Below are positions 25,534-35,214 of a DNA stretch of 64,000 bases, one piece after another (the stretch's first letter is position 1; every line of letters begins with the position of its first letter). Source of the DNA: Selenomonas sp. Its GTDB lineage: Bacteria; Bacillota; Negativicutes; Selenomonadales; Selenomonadaceae. The notes beneath the pieces were generated by a model, which saw only the letters and a list, made by a program, of their open reading frames with translations, did no database searches and was not told the origin of the DNA. The position numbers and the translations under genes are program-made. The stretch is from contig JAGPMW010000002.1 of the NCBI GenBank assembly GCA_018052705.1, positions 1 to 64,000 of the forward strand, written 5' to 3'.

Positions 25534-26242
25534 TCCAACGATACTGATCGTGGAAGATGATAAGGCCATCCGTAATCTGATTAAAGTGACACTCGAGTCG
25601 AAAGGATACGGCTGCCTGACGGCCGAGACGGGCAGTCAGGCATTGGTCATGGCTGCTGCGGAGAAACCCGATATCCTGTTTTTGGATCTGGGGCTGCCGG
25701 ATATGGATGGCATAGCAGTTATCGGAAAACTGCGCAGCTGGTCACAGCTGCCGATCCTGGTCATCAGTGCCCGTACGGATGATGGCGATAAGATTGAGGC
25801 GCTCGATGCCGGGGCTGATGACTATATCACCAAGCCGTTCAGCGTCAATGAACTGCTGGCCCGGCTGCGGGCTACGGTCCGGCGGCTGGGCATCATCGCC
25901 CAGCAGACAGACGAGCCGGCTGATCCAGCGACATTTCTCAATGGTGAATTGCGTATTGATTATGCCGCGCATCTGGTCTATGTTCAGGGGCATGAGGTCC
26001 ATCTGACGCCGATTGAGTATAAGCTGCTCTGCACCCTGGCGGAGAATGCCGGCAAGGTGTTGACCCATCAATATATCCTGCGTCAGGTCTGGGGCAGCAG
26101 TCTGCCCAGTGATGTCGCATCGCTGCGGGTGTTCATGGTAGCGCTGCGCAAGAAGCTTGAGTCTGCACCGGGAACGCCGCACTATATCCAGACGCATGTC
26201 GGGATTGGTTACCGGCTGCTGCGCGAGGATGAAGCCAGGTAG
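25526..26242 (+). CDS. kdpE: Response regulator KdpE
   Basis: The 238-residue OmpR-type regulator has a receiver domain (acidic pocket E10-D11-D12, phosphorylated Asp54 in LFLDLGLPD, TKPFSVNELLARLR near residue 107) and a winged-helix DNA-binding domain (LTPIEYKLLCTLAENAGKV... HVGIGYRL). Phosphorylated KdpE activates kdpABC in other bacteria. The ATG at 25526 overlaps the end of kdpD. The upstream region of kdpFABC (18077-18186) is where its target site would be expected. I could not pick it out by eye. Confidence 0.95.
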   Translation: MNNPTILIVEDDKAIRNLIKVTLESKGYGCLTAETGSQALVMAAAEKPDILFLDLGLPDMDGIAVIGKLRSWSQLPILVISARTDDGDKIEALDAGADDYITKPFSVNELLARLRATVRRLGIIAQQTDEPADPATFLNGELRIDYAAHLVYVQGHEVHLTPIEYKLLCTLAENAGKVLTHQYILRQVWGSSLPSDVASLRVFMVALRKKLESAPGTPHYIQTHVGIGYRLLREDEAR

Positions 26243-26264
26243 ATTGGCAGCAGAGGGCCTTTCA

Positions 26265-26293
26265 TTGACTTATATCAGGCAGTCTGCTAAGAT
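26265..26293 (+). promoter_or_regulatory. Promoter of secA
   Basis: TTGACT (26265-26270) and TAAGAT (26288-26293) are 17 bases apart, with TG before the -10. They lie 39 bases upstream of the TTG start of secA. Confidence 0.7.
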
Positions 26294-26331
26294 TGTAGAG
26301 TGAGACTACTTATAAGAAGGAGTGATTTTGT

Positions 26332-28941
26332 TTGCTGGGATTTCTCAAAAGATTCTTGGGCGACAATAACGATAAAGAAATAGCCCGTTATCGCGAGGTT
26401 GTCGAGAAAATCAATGCATTAGAGCCACAGATGGAAGGTCTGACGGACGATAAGCTGACCGGTTTGACGAATACGTTCAAGGAAAGGCTGGCGAACGGCG
26501 AAACGCTGGATGACCTGCTGCCGGAGGCTTTTGCCGTAGTGCGTGAAGGGTCACGCCGTGTACTGGGCATGCGTCATTTCGATGTGCAGCTGATCGGCGG
26601 CATGTGCCTGCATGAAGGCCGTATTGCTGAGATGCGTACTGGTGAGGGCAAGACGCTGGTTGCGACATTGCCGGTATACCTCAACGCACTGACCGGCAAG
26701 GGCGTGCATATGATTACGGTCAATGACTATCTGGCTCGCCGCGACAGCGAGGAGATGGGCAAGTTGTACCGTTTCCTCGGCTTGACGGTCGGTCTGGTTG
26801 TCCATGACATGGATTTCCCAGAGCGCAAATATGCCTACAGCTGTGATGTCACGTTCGGTACCAATAATGAGTTCGGGTTTGACTATCTGCGTGACAACAT
26901 GGTGATCTATTCCGATCAGATGGTTCAGCGTGAGCTTAACTATGCCATCGTCGATGAGGTGGATTCTATCCTTATCGATGAGGCCCGTACGCCGCTGATC
27001 ATTTCCGGTCCGGGAGCCAAGTCGACGGATATGTATGCTGTTATGGCCAAGGCTGTAGCCGGACTCAAGGAAGGGCCGGATTACACGCTCGATGAGAAGC
27101 AGAAGACCGTTGCGGCTGCGGACAGCACTGTGCCGAAGATCGAGAAGATCCTCGGTATCAGCAATCTCTATGCGCCGGAGAATATCGAGCTGTCGCACTG
27201 CTTTACCGCGGCCCTGCGGGCCAAAGCGCTCATGAAACGTGACCGTGATTATGTAGTGCGCAATGGTGAAGTCATTATCGTTGATGAGTTCACAGGCCGT
27301 CTTATGGAAGGCCGCCGCTACTCGGATGGTCTGCATCAGGCGATTGAGGCCAAAGAAGGGGTCAAGATCCAGCGCGAGTCGCAGACGCTGGCCACGATCA
27401 CGTTCCAGAACTATTTCCGTATGTATGGCAAGCTGGCTGGTATGACCGGTACAGCCAAGACAGAGGAAGATGAGTTCATCAAGATCTATAATCTGTCTGT
27501 TATTGTTGTACCGACGAACAAGCCGGTCATGCGTACGGATTATCCGGATCTCATTTATAAGACGAAACGGGCCAAGTATAGAGCGGTTGGCAATTTCGTC
27601 AAAGAACTGCATGAAAAGGGACAGCCGGTGCTTATCGGCACGACGTCGATCACGCAGTCAGAGGAACTTAGTGCGGCCCTCCAGCATCATAACATTCCGC
27701 ATAATGTGCTGAATGCGAAGTTCCATGAGAAGGAAGCCGAGATTATTGCCAATGCCGGCCAGCGTGGTGCCGTGACGATTGCCACCAATATGGCTGGTCG
27801 TGGTACGGATATCAAGCTGGGCGATGGCGTGGCAGACCTGGGCGGTCTCTTTATTGTTGGTACCGAGCGCCATGAGTCCCGCCGTATCGATAACCAGCTG
27901 CGCGGCCGTTCCGGGCGCCAGGGAGATCCGGGCGCATCCCGCTTCTTCCTGTCGCTTGAGGATGACCTGCTGCGACTCTTTGCCTCGGAACGGATTTCCG
28001 GCATGATGGATAAGCTTGGCATGGAAGAGGATGAGCCGATCGAGCATAAGCTCATCACGAACTCCATTGAACATGCACAGAAAAAGGTCGAGGCTCGTAA
28101 CTTCGATATTCGTAAACATGTTCTTGAGTATGATGATGTCATGAATCAGCAGCGTGAAGTCATGTATGGTGAGCGCCGTAAGATCCTTATGGGAGAGAAC
28201 CTGCGTGAGAATATCATGGGCATGGTCAATCACATCATCAAGAACGAGATGGATCAGTATGCGAATGAGCAGCTGTATCCGGAGGAGTGGCAGCTTGATC
28301 ATCTGATCGAGGATGCAGAGAAGATCTATGCACCTGCTGGCCGTCTCACTCAGGAAAAGCTGGCTGAGCTGAGCCGTGATGATCTGCTCGAAGAGCTCGA
28401 GAAGGTAGCCGAAGAGGGCTATCGTCAGCGTGAGCTGCTGTTCGGTGAGGACAACATGCGCGAGCTTGAGAAAGTTGTCATGCTGCGTGTGGTCGACAAT
28501 AAATGGATGGAACATCTTGATCATATGGATATGCTGCGTGAGGGAATCAATCTTCGTGCCTATGGTCAGCGTAATCCGCTGGTCGAGTACAAGATCGAGG
28601 CACTCGATATGTTTGATGAGATGGAAGCAGCCATTCAGGATCAGATTGCGTCGCTCATGTATCATGTCAGCATTGTGACACCGGAGCAGCAGCAGGCAAT
28701 GGACAATGCCCAGCAGGCGAATGAGACGCAGAAACAGAAGCTGGAGAAGACCATTGAACAGCAGCGTTCGCAGCTTTCGGACCATCTGCAGAATGCTCAG
28801 GCATCGCATGGCGACGAGGTCAGCGCTGCCGAGTCGAAGAAGAAGCCGGTTACGGCTGATGGCAGGAAAGTCGGCCGTAATGATCCGTGTCCGTGCGGCA
28901 GTGGCAAGAAGTACAAGAATTGCTGTGGCAAGGCCGAGTGA
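26332..28941 (+). CDS. secA: Preprotein translocase ATPase SecA
   Basis: The 869-residue SecA is the motor that pushes unfolded proteins through SecYEG. It has Walker A RTGEGKT (102-108), the helicase-like [17 protein letters not shown], the preprotein-binding region, [12 protein letters not shown] and the Zn-binding SEC-C tail [19 protein letters not shown] at the C-terminus, which contacts SecB or ribosomes. The TTG start at 26332 follows AAGGAG by 8 bases and agrees with the conserved MLGFLKRF beginning. The same SEC-C tail recurs in the protein at 50848-52047. prfB follows directly, a common pairing in Firmicutes. Confidence 0.97.
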   Translation: MLGFLKRFLGDNNDKEIARYREVVEKINALEPQMEGLTDDKLTGLTNTFKERLANGETLDDLLPEAFAVVREGSRRVLGMRHFDVQLIGGMCLHEGRIAEMRTGEGKTLVATLPVYLNALTGKGVHMITVNDYLARRDSEEMGKLYRFLGLTVGLVVHDMDFPERKYAYSCDVTFGTNNEFGFDYLRDNMVIYSDQMVQRELNYAIVDEVDSILIDEARTPLIISGPGAKSTDMYAVMAKAVAGLKEGPDYTLDEKQKTVAAADSTVPKIEKILGISNLYAPENIELSHCFTAALRAKALMKRDRDYVVRNGEVIIVDEFTGRLMEGRRYSDGLHQAIEAKEGVKIQRESQTLATITFQNYFRMYGKLAGMTGTAKTEEDEFIKIYNLSVIVVPTNKPVMRTDYPDLIYKTKRAKYRAVGNFVKELHEKGQPVLIGTTSITQSEELSAALQHHNIPHNVLNAKFHEKEAEIIANAGQRGAVTIATNMAGRGTDIKLGDGVADLGGLFIVGTERHESRRIDNQLRGRSGRQGDPGASRFFLSLEDDLLRLFASERISGMMDKLGMEEDEPIEHKLITNSIEHAQKKVEARNFDIRKHVLEYDDVMNQQREVMYGERRKILMGENLRENIMGMVNHIIKNEMDQYANEQLYPEEWQLDHLIEDAEKIYAPAGRLTQEKLAELSRDDLLEELEKVAEEGYRQRELLFGEDNMRELEKVVMLRVVDNKWMEHLDHMDMLREGINLRAYGQRNPLVEYKIEALDMFDEMEAAIQDQIASLMYHVSIVTPEQQQAMDNAQQANETQKQKLEKTIEQQRSQLSDHLQNAQASHGDEVSAAESKKKPVTADGRKVGRNDPCPCGSGKKYKNCCGKAE

Positions 28942-28977
28942 TTCCCATATATTATATAGTAGTAAAGGTGCGAGAGA

Positions 28978-30084
28978 ATGCTTGAAGATTTAAAACCGCA
29001 GCTTGGCGCGCTCCGCGAAAAGCTGGACCAGATGGGAGTATCTCTGGAGGTTCCGGCCAAGGAAGAGAAGATCGCTGAGCTCGAGTATAAGATGGGTGAG
29101 CCGACGTTCTGGGACGATGCGGAAAAAGCGCAGAAAATAAACCAGGAACTCAATGATGTCAAGATCAGCGTAGACAAGTATAAAGCGCTGGTGGCGAAGT
29201 TCGAGGATGCGGAGACGCTCTTTGAGATGGGCATGGAAGAGGAAGACCAGAGCATGGAGGCTGACGTCAAGGCGGAGATCCGCAAGGTGGCAGAGGGACT
29301 TGAGGCCCTGCAGCTTGAGGTACTGTTGTCCGGCCAGTATGATGCCAACAATGCTATCCTGACATTGCATGCTGGTGCCGGCGGAACGGAGGCTCAGGAC
29401 TGGACACAGATGCTGCTGCGCATGTACGGCCGCTGGGCAGAGCGCCACGGCTTCACGGTAGAGACGGCTGATCTGCTGCCGGGCGATGAGGCCGGAGTCA
29501 AGTCGGCAACGCTCTTTATCAAGGGACATAATGCCTATGGCTTCCTGAAATCGGAAAAAGGCGTTCACCGTCTGGTCCGCATTTCGCCATTTGACGCCAA
29601 TGCCCGCCGCCACACGTCGTTCTCGGCTTGTGATATCATGCCGGAAATTGATGATGCGGTTGAGGTTGACATCAACATGGCGGATGTCCGCGTCGATACT
29701 TATCGTGCAAGCGGTGCCGGCGGACAGCATATCAATAAGACTTCGTCGGCTGTCCGCATGACGCATGAGCCGACCGGGGTCGTGGTCCAGTGCCAGAATG
29801 AGCGTTCCCAGCTGCAGAATCGTGAGCAGTGTCTCAAGATGCTGCGTGCCAAGCTTTTTGAGCTGGAGCTTGAGAAGAAAGAAGCAGAGCTGGCCAAACT
29901 TGAAGGCGATCAGCAGAATATCGAGTGGGGAAGCCAGATCCGGTCTTATGTATTCCAACCGTATACGATGGTCAAGGATCATCGTACCAGCGAAGAGACC
30001 GGCAATGTTCAGGCGGTCATGGATGGCGATATTGATGCCTTTATCCGGGCTTATCTGAGCGCCAAGGCGAACCATGAATTTTAA
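28978..30084 (+). CDS. prfB: Peptide chain release factor 2, no programmed frameshift
   Basis: The 368-residue RF2 recognises UGA and UAA stop codons. The stop-codon reading tripeptide SPF is at residues 203-205, and the catalytic GGQ that triggers peptide release is at 248-250. In many bacteria prfB is interrupted near codon 25 by an in-frame UGA requiring a +1 frameshift. Here the frame runs unbroken through that region ([15 protein letters not shown]), so this autoregulation is absent. ATG 28978 follows AAAGGTG. The hairpin at 30100-30127 may be a weak terminator. Confidence 0.96.
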   Translation: MLEDLKPQLGALREKLDQMGVSLEVPAKEEKIAELEYKMGEPTFWDDAEKAQKINQELNDVKISVDKYKALVAKFEDAETLFEMGMEEEDQSMEADVKAEIRKVAEGLEALQLEVLLSGQYDANNAILTLHAGAGGTEAQDWTQMLLRMYGRWAERHGFTVETADLLPGDEAGVKSATLFIKGHNAYGFLKSEKGVHRLVRISPFDANARRHTSFSACDIMPEIDDAVEVDINMADVRVDTYRASGAGGQHINKTSSAVRMTHEPTGVVVQCQNERSQLQNREQCLKMLRAKLFELELEKKEAELAKLEGDQQNIEWGSQIRSYVFQPYTMVKDHRTSEETGNVQAVMDGDIDAFIRAYLSAKANHEF

Positions 30085-30099
30085 GAAAAATGACGGTGA

Positions 30100-30127
30100 G
30101 GAGTCAGGGGTGCAAGCTTCTGGCTCC
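30100..30127 (+). other. Hairpin after prfB
   Basis: An eight-base stem (30100-30107 with 30120-30127, one G-T pair) has a 12-base loop and is followed by TTGTTCC, a poor T run. It may be a weak terminator or processing site. It argues that the DUF2993 gene starts after it. Confidence 0.4.
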
Positions 30128-30152
30128 TTGTTCCATTGCGAAGGTGACGAAT

Positions 30153-30848
30153 TTGCGAAAAGGCTTGACTATTCTGGGCTTGTTATTCATAATATTAATC
30201 GTGTCGAGTGAGACGCTTGTTCCCTGGCTGGCACAGGCGACGGTGCGGACGAAACTCAGTCAGAAGGCGGCAACAAATGATGTGCAGGCAACGCTTGGAT
30301 CTTCGCCATCGGCATTGCTGCTTCTGGGCGATATCCAGCATCTTGATGCCGTGCTGCATCAGGCTAAAGTTGGGCAGGTGTACCTGCGTGAGCTTACTCT
30401 GACGGGCACCAATGTCCGGCTGGATGTGCCGGCACTGCTGCAGGACGAAGGGCTTAAGATCACACGGGCCGATAAGCTCGAGCTCAAAGGTGTCGTGGAT
30501 GCGGATAATCTGCGGGAGGTACTTTCACGCAAGGTAGATAAAGTAGAGAATGTTCAGGTTTCTATCCATCCGGATAAGGTGCAGGTTACGGCCAATGCCA
30601 AGGTATTCGGCCGTACGGCGGATATCGAGATGGAGGGACAGGTTGTTGAGGACTCCGGTTCGCTGTATTTCCTGATGACCCGTCTGGACATGAAGAATAC
30701 ACGGCTGGGAACGGCGAAGTTGGGCGACCTCTTCGGTAATATCCAGCTGGCCGCGCCAAACCGGCTGCCCCTGGGGATGAAAATCCGTCAGGTCGAGCAG
30801 ACCGAGGGGGCAATTATCATCACCGCAGCACGGGATGATAAGGATTGA
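30153..30848 (+). CDS. LmeA-like lipid-binding protein (DUF2993 family)
   Basis: The 231-residue protein has an N-terminal membrane anchor (LRKGLTILGLLFIILIV) and the DUF2993 pattern: VYLRELTLTGTNVRLDV, LEMEGQVV-like strands and a closing LPLGMKIRQVEQTEGAIIITA. The mycobacterial member LmeA binds phospholipids and supports mannan extension. A role here in envelope lipids is inferred only. The frame is open from ATG 30090. TTG 30153 is preferred because AAGGTGA (30141-30147) precedes it and the upstream codons overlap a hairpin; the N-terminus is therefore uncertain by 21 residues. Confidence 0.7.
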   Translation: MRKGLTILGLLFIILIVSSETLVPWLAQATVRTKLSQKAATNDVQATLGSSPSALLLLGDIQHLDAVLHQAKVGQVYLRELTLTGTNVRLDVPALLQDEGLKITRADKLELKGVVDADNLREVLSRKVDKVENVQVSIHPDKVQVTANAKVFGRTADIEMEGQVVEDSGSLYFLMTRLDMKNTRLGTAKLGDLFGNIQLAAPNRLPLGMKIRQVEQTEGAIIITAARDDKD

Positions 30849-30872
30849 GAAGGATAAGGTGGAGAAACGAGC

Positions 30873-32930
30873 ATGAAGGTATTCAAGTATAACCGTTGGC
30901 TGATCGCATTTATCGCCATCGGGCTGGCGGCAGCGCTGGCAATCAGTTTTCAGCGTTATGCTGTTGAGCAGGCGAACCGTCAGGTTGATATGGCTATAGA
31001 TTACGAAGGGCTGCAGGAACTGGCGGAACGCGAGGGCCTTCCGGAAGCTGAGGTACTGCAGCAGGCTAAAGATGCCGGTATTACGTCACTGGCTGTCTAT
31101 GAGACCACGTTCAAAAAGCTCAATGCCAATGGCAAAGCTACGGCTATCGCTGGCAGCCAGATCCTGGCCAACTATCACAGCGGTGCGCTGGCTGACCCGA
31201 TGTGGCGTCAGCTGGTCGCTGATGGCCGGATTCAGGGAGATGAGGTCTATATTGTCGGTCACGACTCTCAGACCTGGCAGGAACTCAAAGAAGATCTGCC
31301 GCGCCGTCTGGGCGACAGCCGGGTTCAGTTCTACAAAGTTGGAACCGAGGAAGTCATGGCAGTCAAGGCTCATTACGAGTCCTTCATGAAGATGAATGTC
31401 GGTATGCCGACCGATGAGATGAAGGCAGTCAATGCGGCTGGTTTCTATGTGCTGGCTCGTCCGAGTGATTATGATGATTGCTCACCAGACGATGTTCAGG
31501 CAGTATTCCAGCGCCTGAATGGCGTGAAGGTATCGGAGATCGTTTTCTCCGGCTCGCAGTGCTTGGGAGCGCCCAAGGCACTGCAGACGACAATCGATGA
31601 GATGAAAGACCGCGATATCACGTTAGGACTCATCGAGGCGACGACGCAGCTGCAGTTCTTCAAGCAGGATGGGATGGAGGAGCTGGCAAAGGGCGTGGGC
31701 TATCATAAAGTGGCCCGCCTCTATTCAATCCCGAAAGACGAGCAGCCCAAACTTAAGGTTGATGCAGCTGTTGAACGCTGGTCAAATACGGATGAAGAAC
31801 GCAATATCCGCATCGATCTGCTGCGCATCTATGATAAGCCGTCTCCGAATATGAGCCTGCTTGAGACGAATATGAAATATTTCCAGGATACGCATGATAA
31901 ACTGGTGGCTCATGGTTATAGTATCGGACCAGCTGGCACGTTTGCCTCGTTCTATCCATCCAGGGTACTGCGGGCGCTGATCATGGCTGGTGTCGCAGCA
32001 GCGGGCATCCTTTATCTGTCACTCGTTATTCCGCAGCTTAATGCACGTCCGAAATATCAGTATGCTTTGTTTGTGCTGTTTGCGCTGCTGGCCGCTGCGC
32101 CTGTATTGATGGGGAATGGAGCGAAAATCCGTGCAGCAGCGGCATTTGCCAGTGCTAATGTATTCCCCGCGCTGGCAGTGATCTGGCAGATTGACCGGGT
32201 GCGCTCGTTCCGGGACAAGGCTCGTATGGCTTTGCCGCGTTTGCTGGTTACAGCCGCCATTGCGCTGGCTATTACGGGAGTGTTGTCTTATGTCGGGGCA
32301 GCCTATCTGTCCGGATCGCTGGCGGATACCGAGTATCTCCTCGAATTCCAGATTTTCCGTGGCATCAAGCTGACCTTTATTCTGCCACTGATCCTTGTCG
32401 GAATTGCCTTCCTTCAACGCTTTGATATCTTTGACGGGAAGATGGATGATACCGACGGTGTCTGGAACCAGCTGGCAAAAATCATGGATATGCCGGTCAA
32501 GGTCAAGACGCTTATCATATTGTTCCTCGTCATGATTGCCGGCGTTGTATTCGTGGCTCGCAGCGGTCATACTTCAGGAATGCCGGTTTCCAATCTGGAG
32601 CTTAGGTTCCGGGCCTTTCTGGAGCAGGCTTTCTATGCCCGTCCCCGTACGAAGGAGCTGCTGATTGGTCATCCTGCGTTCATGCTGGCCGCGATGGCGT
32701 TCTGGCGCAAATGGCCGACGATGGTCTTCTTTGCGCTCGTGCTGATCGCAACTATCGGGCAGGGCTCCATGGTGGAGACTTTTGCTCATATGCGTACGCC
32801 GGCCTATATGTCCTTCATGCGCGGCATCGGTGGTATTGCCCTGGGCGCAGTCATCGGTGCGGTGGCGATGGTTCTTATCGAGTTGTGGCAGACTGTTGTT
32901 TCAAAAGAAAAGGAGCGTAAGGCGGATTAA
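30873..32930 (+). CDS. DUF5693 family membrane protein
   Basis: The 685-residue protein starts with an N-terminal span, then a large extracytoplasmic domain (about 40-350) with MAIDYEGLQELAEREGL, AGITSLAVYETTFKKL and a KMNVGMPTDEMKAVNAAGFYV block. About eight further membrane spans fill the C-terminal half (about 365-675). This matches DUF5693, a family of unknown function that is often encoded just upstream of csaB in Firmicutes. Here the stop overlaps the csaB start (TAATG), a strong sign of a shared function in export or modification of a cell-wall polymer. I do not see catalytic residues that I can name. Confidence 0.78.
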   Translation: MKVFKYNRWLIAFIAIGLAAALAISFQRYAVEQANRQVDMAIDYEGLQELAEREGLPEAEVLQQAKDAGITSLAVYETTFKKLNANGKATAIAGSQILANYHSGALADPMWRQLVADGRIQGDEVYIVGHDSQTWQELKEDLPRRLGDSRVQFYKVGTEEVMAVKAHYESFMKMNVGMPTDEMKAVNAAGFYVLARPSDYDDCSPDDVQAVFQRLNGVKVSEIVFSGSQCLGAPKALQTTIDEMKDRDITLGLIEATTQLQFFKQDGMEELAKGVGYHKVARLYSIPKDEQPKLKVDAAVERWSNTDEERNIRIDLLRIYDKPSPNMSLLETNMKYFQDTHDKLVAHGYSIGPAGTFASFYPSRVLRALIMAGVAAAGILYLSLVIPQLNARPKYQYALFVLFALLAAAPVLMGNGAKIRAAAAFASANVFPALAVIWQIDRVRSFRDKARMALPRLLVTAAIALAITGVLSYVGAAYLSGSLADTEYLLEFQIFRGIKLTFILPLILVGIAFLQRFDIFDGKMDDTDGVWNQLAKIMDMPVKVKTLIILFLVMIAGVVFVARSGHTSGMPVSNLELRFRAFLEQAFYARPRTKELLIGHPAFMLAAMAFWRKWPTMVFFALVLIATIGQGSMVETFAHMRTPAYMSFMRGIGGIALGAVIGAVAMVLIELWQTVVSKEKERKAD

Positions 32931-34021
32931 TGAGCAGAATCGTCGTATCGGGTTACTATGGCTCCAAAAATGCCGGTGATGAGGCAATGCTGGCAGCCAT
33001 GCTGGAAGTCCTTAGTGACCTCGATCCCAAACTACATATTACGGTGATTTCTGCTGATCCGGAAGACACGCGGCAGCGCCATGGCGTCTCGGCCGTTTCC
33101 TGGTTAAGCCTGCCCGATATCTTCCGGGCATTGCGCCGGGCGGATCTCCTGATCAGCGGCGGTGGCAGCCTGCTGCAGAATGTGACGAGCCGGCGCAGTC
33201 TGTACTATTATCTGGCCATTATCACACTGGCCCGGCTGCTGGGCACGAAGGTTATGTTATATGCGCAGGGGATTGGTCCGATTATCGGTGGCATTGCCGA
33301 GCGTGCGATGCGCTGGATCGGCAATCGGGTGGATCTGATCACGGTTCGCGATCAGGGATCGCTGGCAGAACTGGAGCGGCTCGGCATCCGGCAGCCGGTT
33401 ATAGAGTGTACGGCAGATCCGGTGCTGGCTATCCATCCTGTGGATAAAGAAGTCGGCCGGGCGATCTTCAAAGCCTATCAGGCTGATGGCGCCAGGCCGG
33501 TGGTTGGCATCTCGGTGCGCGAGTGGCAGGGCTGGCGGCACTACAAGGAAGTGCTGGCAGAGGTATCGGACCTTATCGTCCGCGAACTGGGAGCCAGAGT
33601 AGTTTTCCTGCCCATGCAGTTTCCCGATGATGTCCGGGCTGCCCGGACGATAGCCGCAATGACTAAAGAGCCCTGTACGGTACTCAAGGATGAGTATACG
33701 ACCAGCGAGTTCCTGTCACTGGTAGGGAATATGGATCTTATGCTGGGAATCCGTTTGCATGCCTTGATCTTTGCGGGGGTTATGGGGGTTCCGATGCTTG
33801 GCATCTCCTATGATCCGAAGATCGATCGTTTCCTGGCCTCCATTGGTGAGGAACCAGTCGGCGATCTTCGTGACGTGACGGCAGCGGAACTCATGAATGA
33901 GATCCGCCGGAAATGGAACGACAAGCAGACATTCCGCCAGCAGAACGCAGAGCTTCTAGGAAAACTGCGGGATATGGCTGCCCGTAATGCGGAGCTGGCA
34001 CTTAATCTGGCGCATAAATAA
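32930..34021 (+). CDS. csaB: Polysaccharide pyruvyl transferase CsaB
   Basis: The 363-residue CsaB family member has GYYGSKNAGDEAML at the N-terminus, SGGGSLLQNVTSRRSLYYYL and LGIRLHALIFAGVMGVPMLGISYDPK near the C-terminus. CsaB adds ketal-linked pyruvate to secondary cell-wall polymers, which then bind S-layer homology (SLH) domains. In Negativicutes, SLH domains of OmpM-type proteins tie the outer membrane to the wall, so this step may affect envelope attachment (inference). It is translationally coupled to the DUF5693 gene. A hairpin without a good T run follows. Confidence 0.9.
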   Translation: MSRIVVSGYYGSKNAGDEAMLAAMLEVLSDLDPKLHITVISADPEDTRQRHGVSAVSWLSLPDIFRALRRADLLISGGGSLLQNVTSRRSLYYYLAIITLARLLGTKVMLYAQGIGPIIGGIAERAMRWIGNRVDLITVRDQGSLAELERLGIRQPVIECTADPVLAIHPVDKEVGRAIFKAYQADGARPVVGISVREWQGWRHYKEVLAEVSDLIVRELGARVVFLPMQFPDDVRAARTIAAMTKEPCTVLKDEYTTSEFLSLVGNMDLMLGIRLHALIFAGVMGVPMLGISYDPKIDRFLASIGEEPVGDLRDVTAAELMNEIRRKWNDKQTFRQQNAELLGKLRDMAARNAELALNLAHK

Positions 34022-34030
34022 AAAAATCAT

Positions 34031-34063
34031 TTCAGGCTGGTCTGCACTGCAGACCGGCCTGAA
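34031..34063. other. Long hairpin downstream of csaB
   Basis: TTCAGGCTGGTCTGCA (34031-34046) pairs with 34048-34063, with one G-T wobble. On the plus strand no T run follows. On the minus strand the sequence after the stem reads ATGATTTTTT, so as an intrinsic terminator it would work better against antisense transcription. It may still end or stabilise the csaB message. Confidence 0.5.
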
Positions 34064-34107
34064 TCTATAAGAGAATTATGTGAAAGTTCAGGGAGGATGT
34101 AAGAATT

Positions 34108-34457
34108 ATGGGGAAAGTGGAGATTGCTAAGGGCCAGATGCTGCATCGGCGCTACGATCGGGTAAATACCGTAGTGTGTTTGTCGGGGACTATGAACTGT
34201 TCCTTAAGAATGAGTCACAGGGTCTGCCACGGCTGAATAAGGTGGCGCGTGATATTTTATTCCGGTATTGCACGTTCTCCCGTAAATATCGGGATATACT
34301 GGCGACAAATCCCCAGTATCAGCCGTTGATGGACCGCTGGAATGTCAGACAGGGGACCCGCGCACATTTGCTGGATGTATTCACGCGCAAGATTCAGACG
34401 ATGACGGATATCCTGCCGCCTGAGGTTGAGGCTGAGAACGTATTTTTGAATATGTAG
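34108..34457 (+). pseudogene. Small hypothetical protein gene with a single frameshift
   Basis: ATG 34108 has a GGGAGG (34091-34096) upstream, but its frame ends after 44 codons. A second frame, open from 34131 to 34457, encodes GKYRSVFVGDYELFLKN... to a natural-looking end and has no ribosome site for its GTG (34176). Joining the two at the GGG run (34160-34162) by one extra G gives a continuous 117-residue protein reading ...RRYDRGKYRSVFVGDY. This could be a real disabling mutation, a sequencing error in a G run or a -1 ribosomal shift. The protein is soluble, basic and of unknown function. It lies between csaB and ftsE. Confidence 0.6.
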
Positions 34458-34485
34458 TCCCTGCTCGATAATTTTCAGTTGAATA

Positions 34486-34494
34486 TGATACAAT
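34486..34494 (+). promoter_or_regulatory. Extended -10 promoter of ftsEX
   Basis: TGATACAAT (TGnTATAAT with one mismatch) lies 33 bases before the ftsE ATG. No good -35 is visible. Confidence 0.5.
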
Positions 34495-34527
34495 AGAAAG
34501 CAGTGTTGAGTTCAATGGAGGTATCTT

Positions 34528-35214
34528 ATGATACATATGCGTAATGTCTGTAAGACTTATGATACGGGAGCCGTAGCACTGGATCATATCAATATAGATA
34601 TCGAGAAAGGTGAGTTTGTATTTATTGTTGGGGCCAGTGGCGCGGGCAAGTCTACCTTTATCAAGATGCTGTTGCGTGAGGTGCTGCCCACGAGCGGCAA
34701 GCTGCTCGTTGATGGTCATGACATTGTCGGGATGGCACGGGAGGAAATTCCGTATCTGCGGCGTGGTCTCGGCGTGATTTTTCAGGACTACCGGCTGCTG
34801 CCGGACAAGACGGTGTTTGAGAATGTGGCGTTTGCCATGCAGGTTATCGAGGCGCCACGGCGCATTATGCAGCGCAGTGTGAATGCCGTGCTTGATGTCG
34901 TCGGGCTGCGTGACAAGTACCGGAGCTTCCCCTCGCAGTTATCCGGGGGAGAGCAGCAGCGCGTAGCTATTGCGCGGGCTATTGTCAATGATCCGTCGAT
35001 TGTTATTGCCGATGAGCCCACAGGGAATCTCGACCCGGAGACCAGCTGGGACATTATGGATATCTTCCAGCGCATCAATAAGGCCGGGACGACGATTGTC
35101 ATGGCGACGCATGACCGCAATATCGTTGATGCGATGAAGAAGCGGGTCATTGCCATCGAGGATGGACGCATTGTCCGTGATGAACTGCGGGGAGGCTATG
35201 GTTATGAAGCTTAG
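34528..35214 (+). CDS. ftsE: Cell division ATP-binding protein FtsE
   Basis: The 228-residue ABC ATPase has Walker A GASGAGKS (35-42), signature LSGGEQQR and Walker B SIVIADEPTGNLDPE. FtsE with FtsX forms a membrane complex that switches on peptidoglycan hydrolases at the division site or along the cell wall. It overlaps ftsX by 11 bases and is followed by an M23 hydrolase gene, the classic partner arrangement. Length and motifs are complete. Confidence 0.95.
   Translation: MIHMRNVCKTYDTGAVALDHINIDIEKGEFVFIVGASGAGKSTFIKMLLREVLPTSGKLLVDGHDIVGMAREEIPYLRRGLGVIFQDYRLLPDKTVFENVAFAMQVIEAPRRIMQRSVNAVLDVVGLRDKYRSFPSQLSGGEQQRVAIARAIVNDPSIVIADEPTGNLDPETSWDIMDIFQRINKAGTTIVMATHDRNIVDAMKKRVIAIEDGRIVRDELRGGYGYEA

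Noticed and set aside
26551-30075. Long minus-strand frames opposite secA and prfB (353, 383 and 361 codons)
   Set aside because: They mirror strongly biased codons of the sense genes, have no start signals and give low-complexity Leu/Arg/His-rich products.
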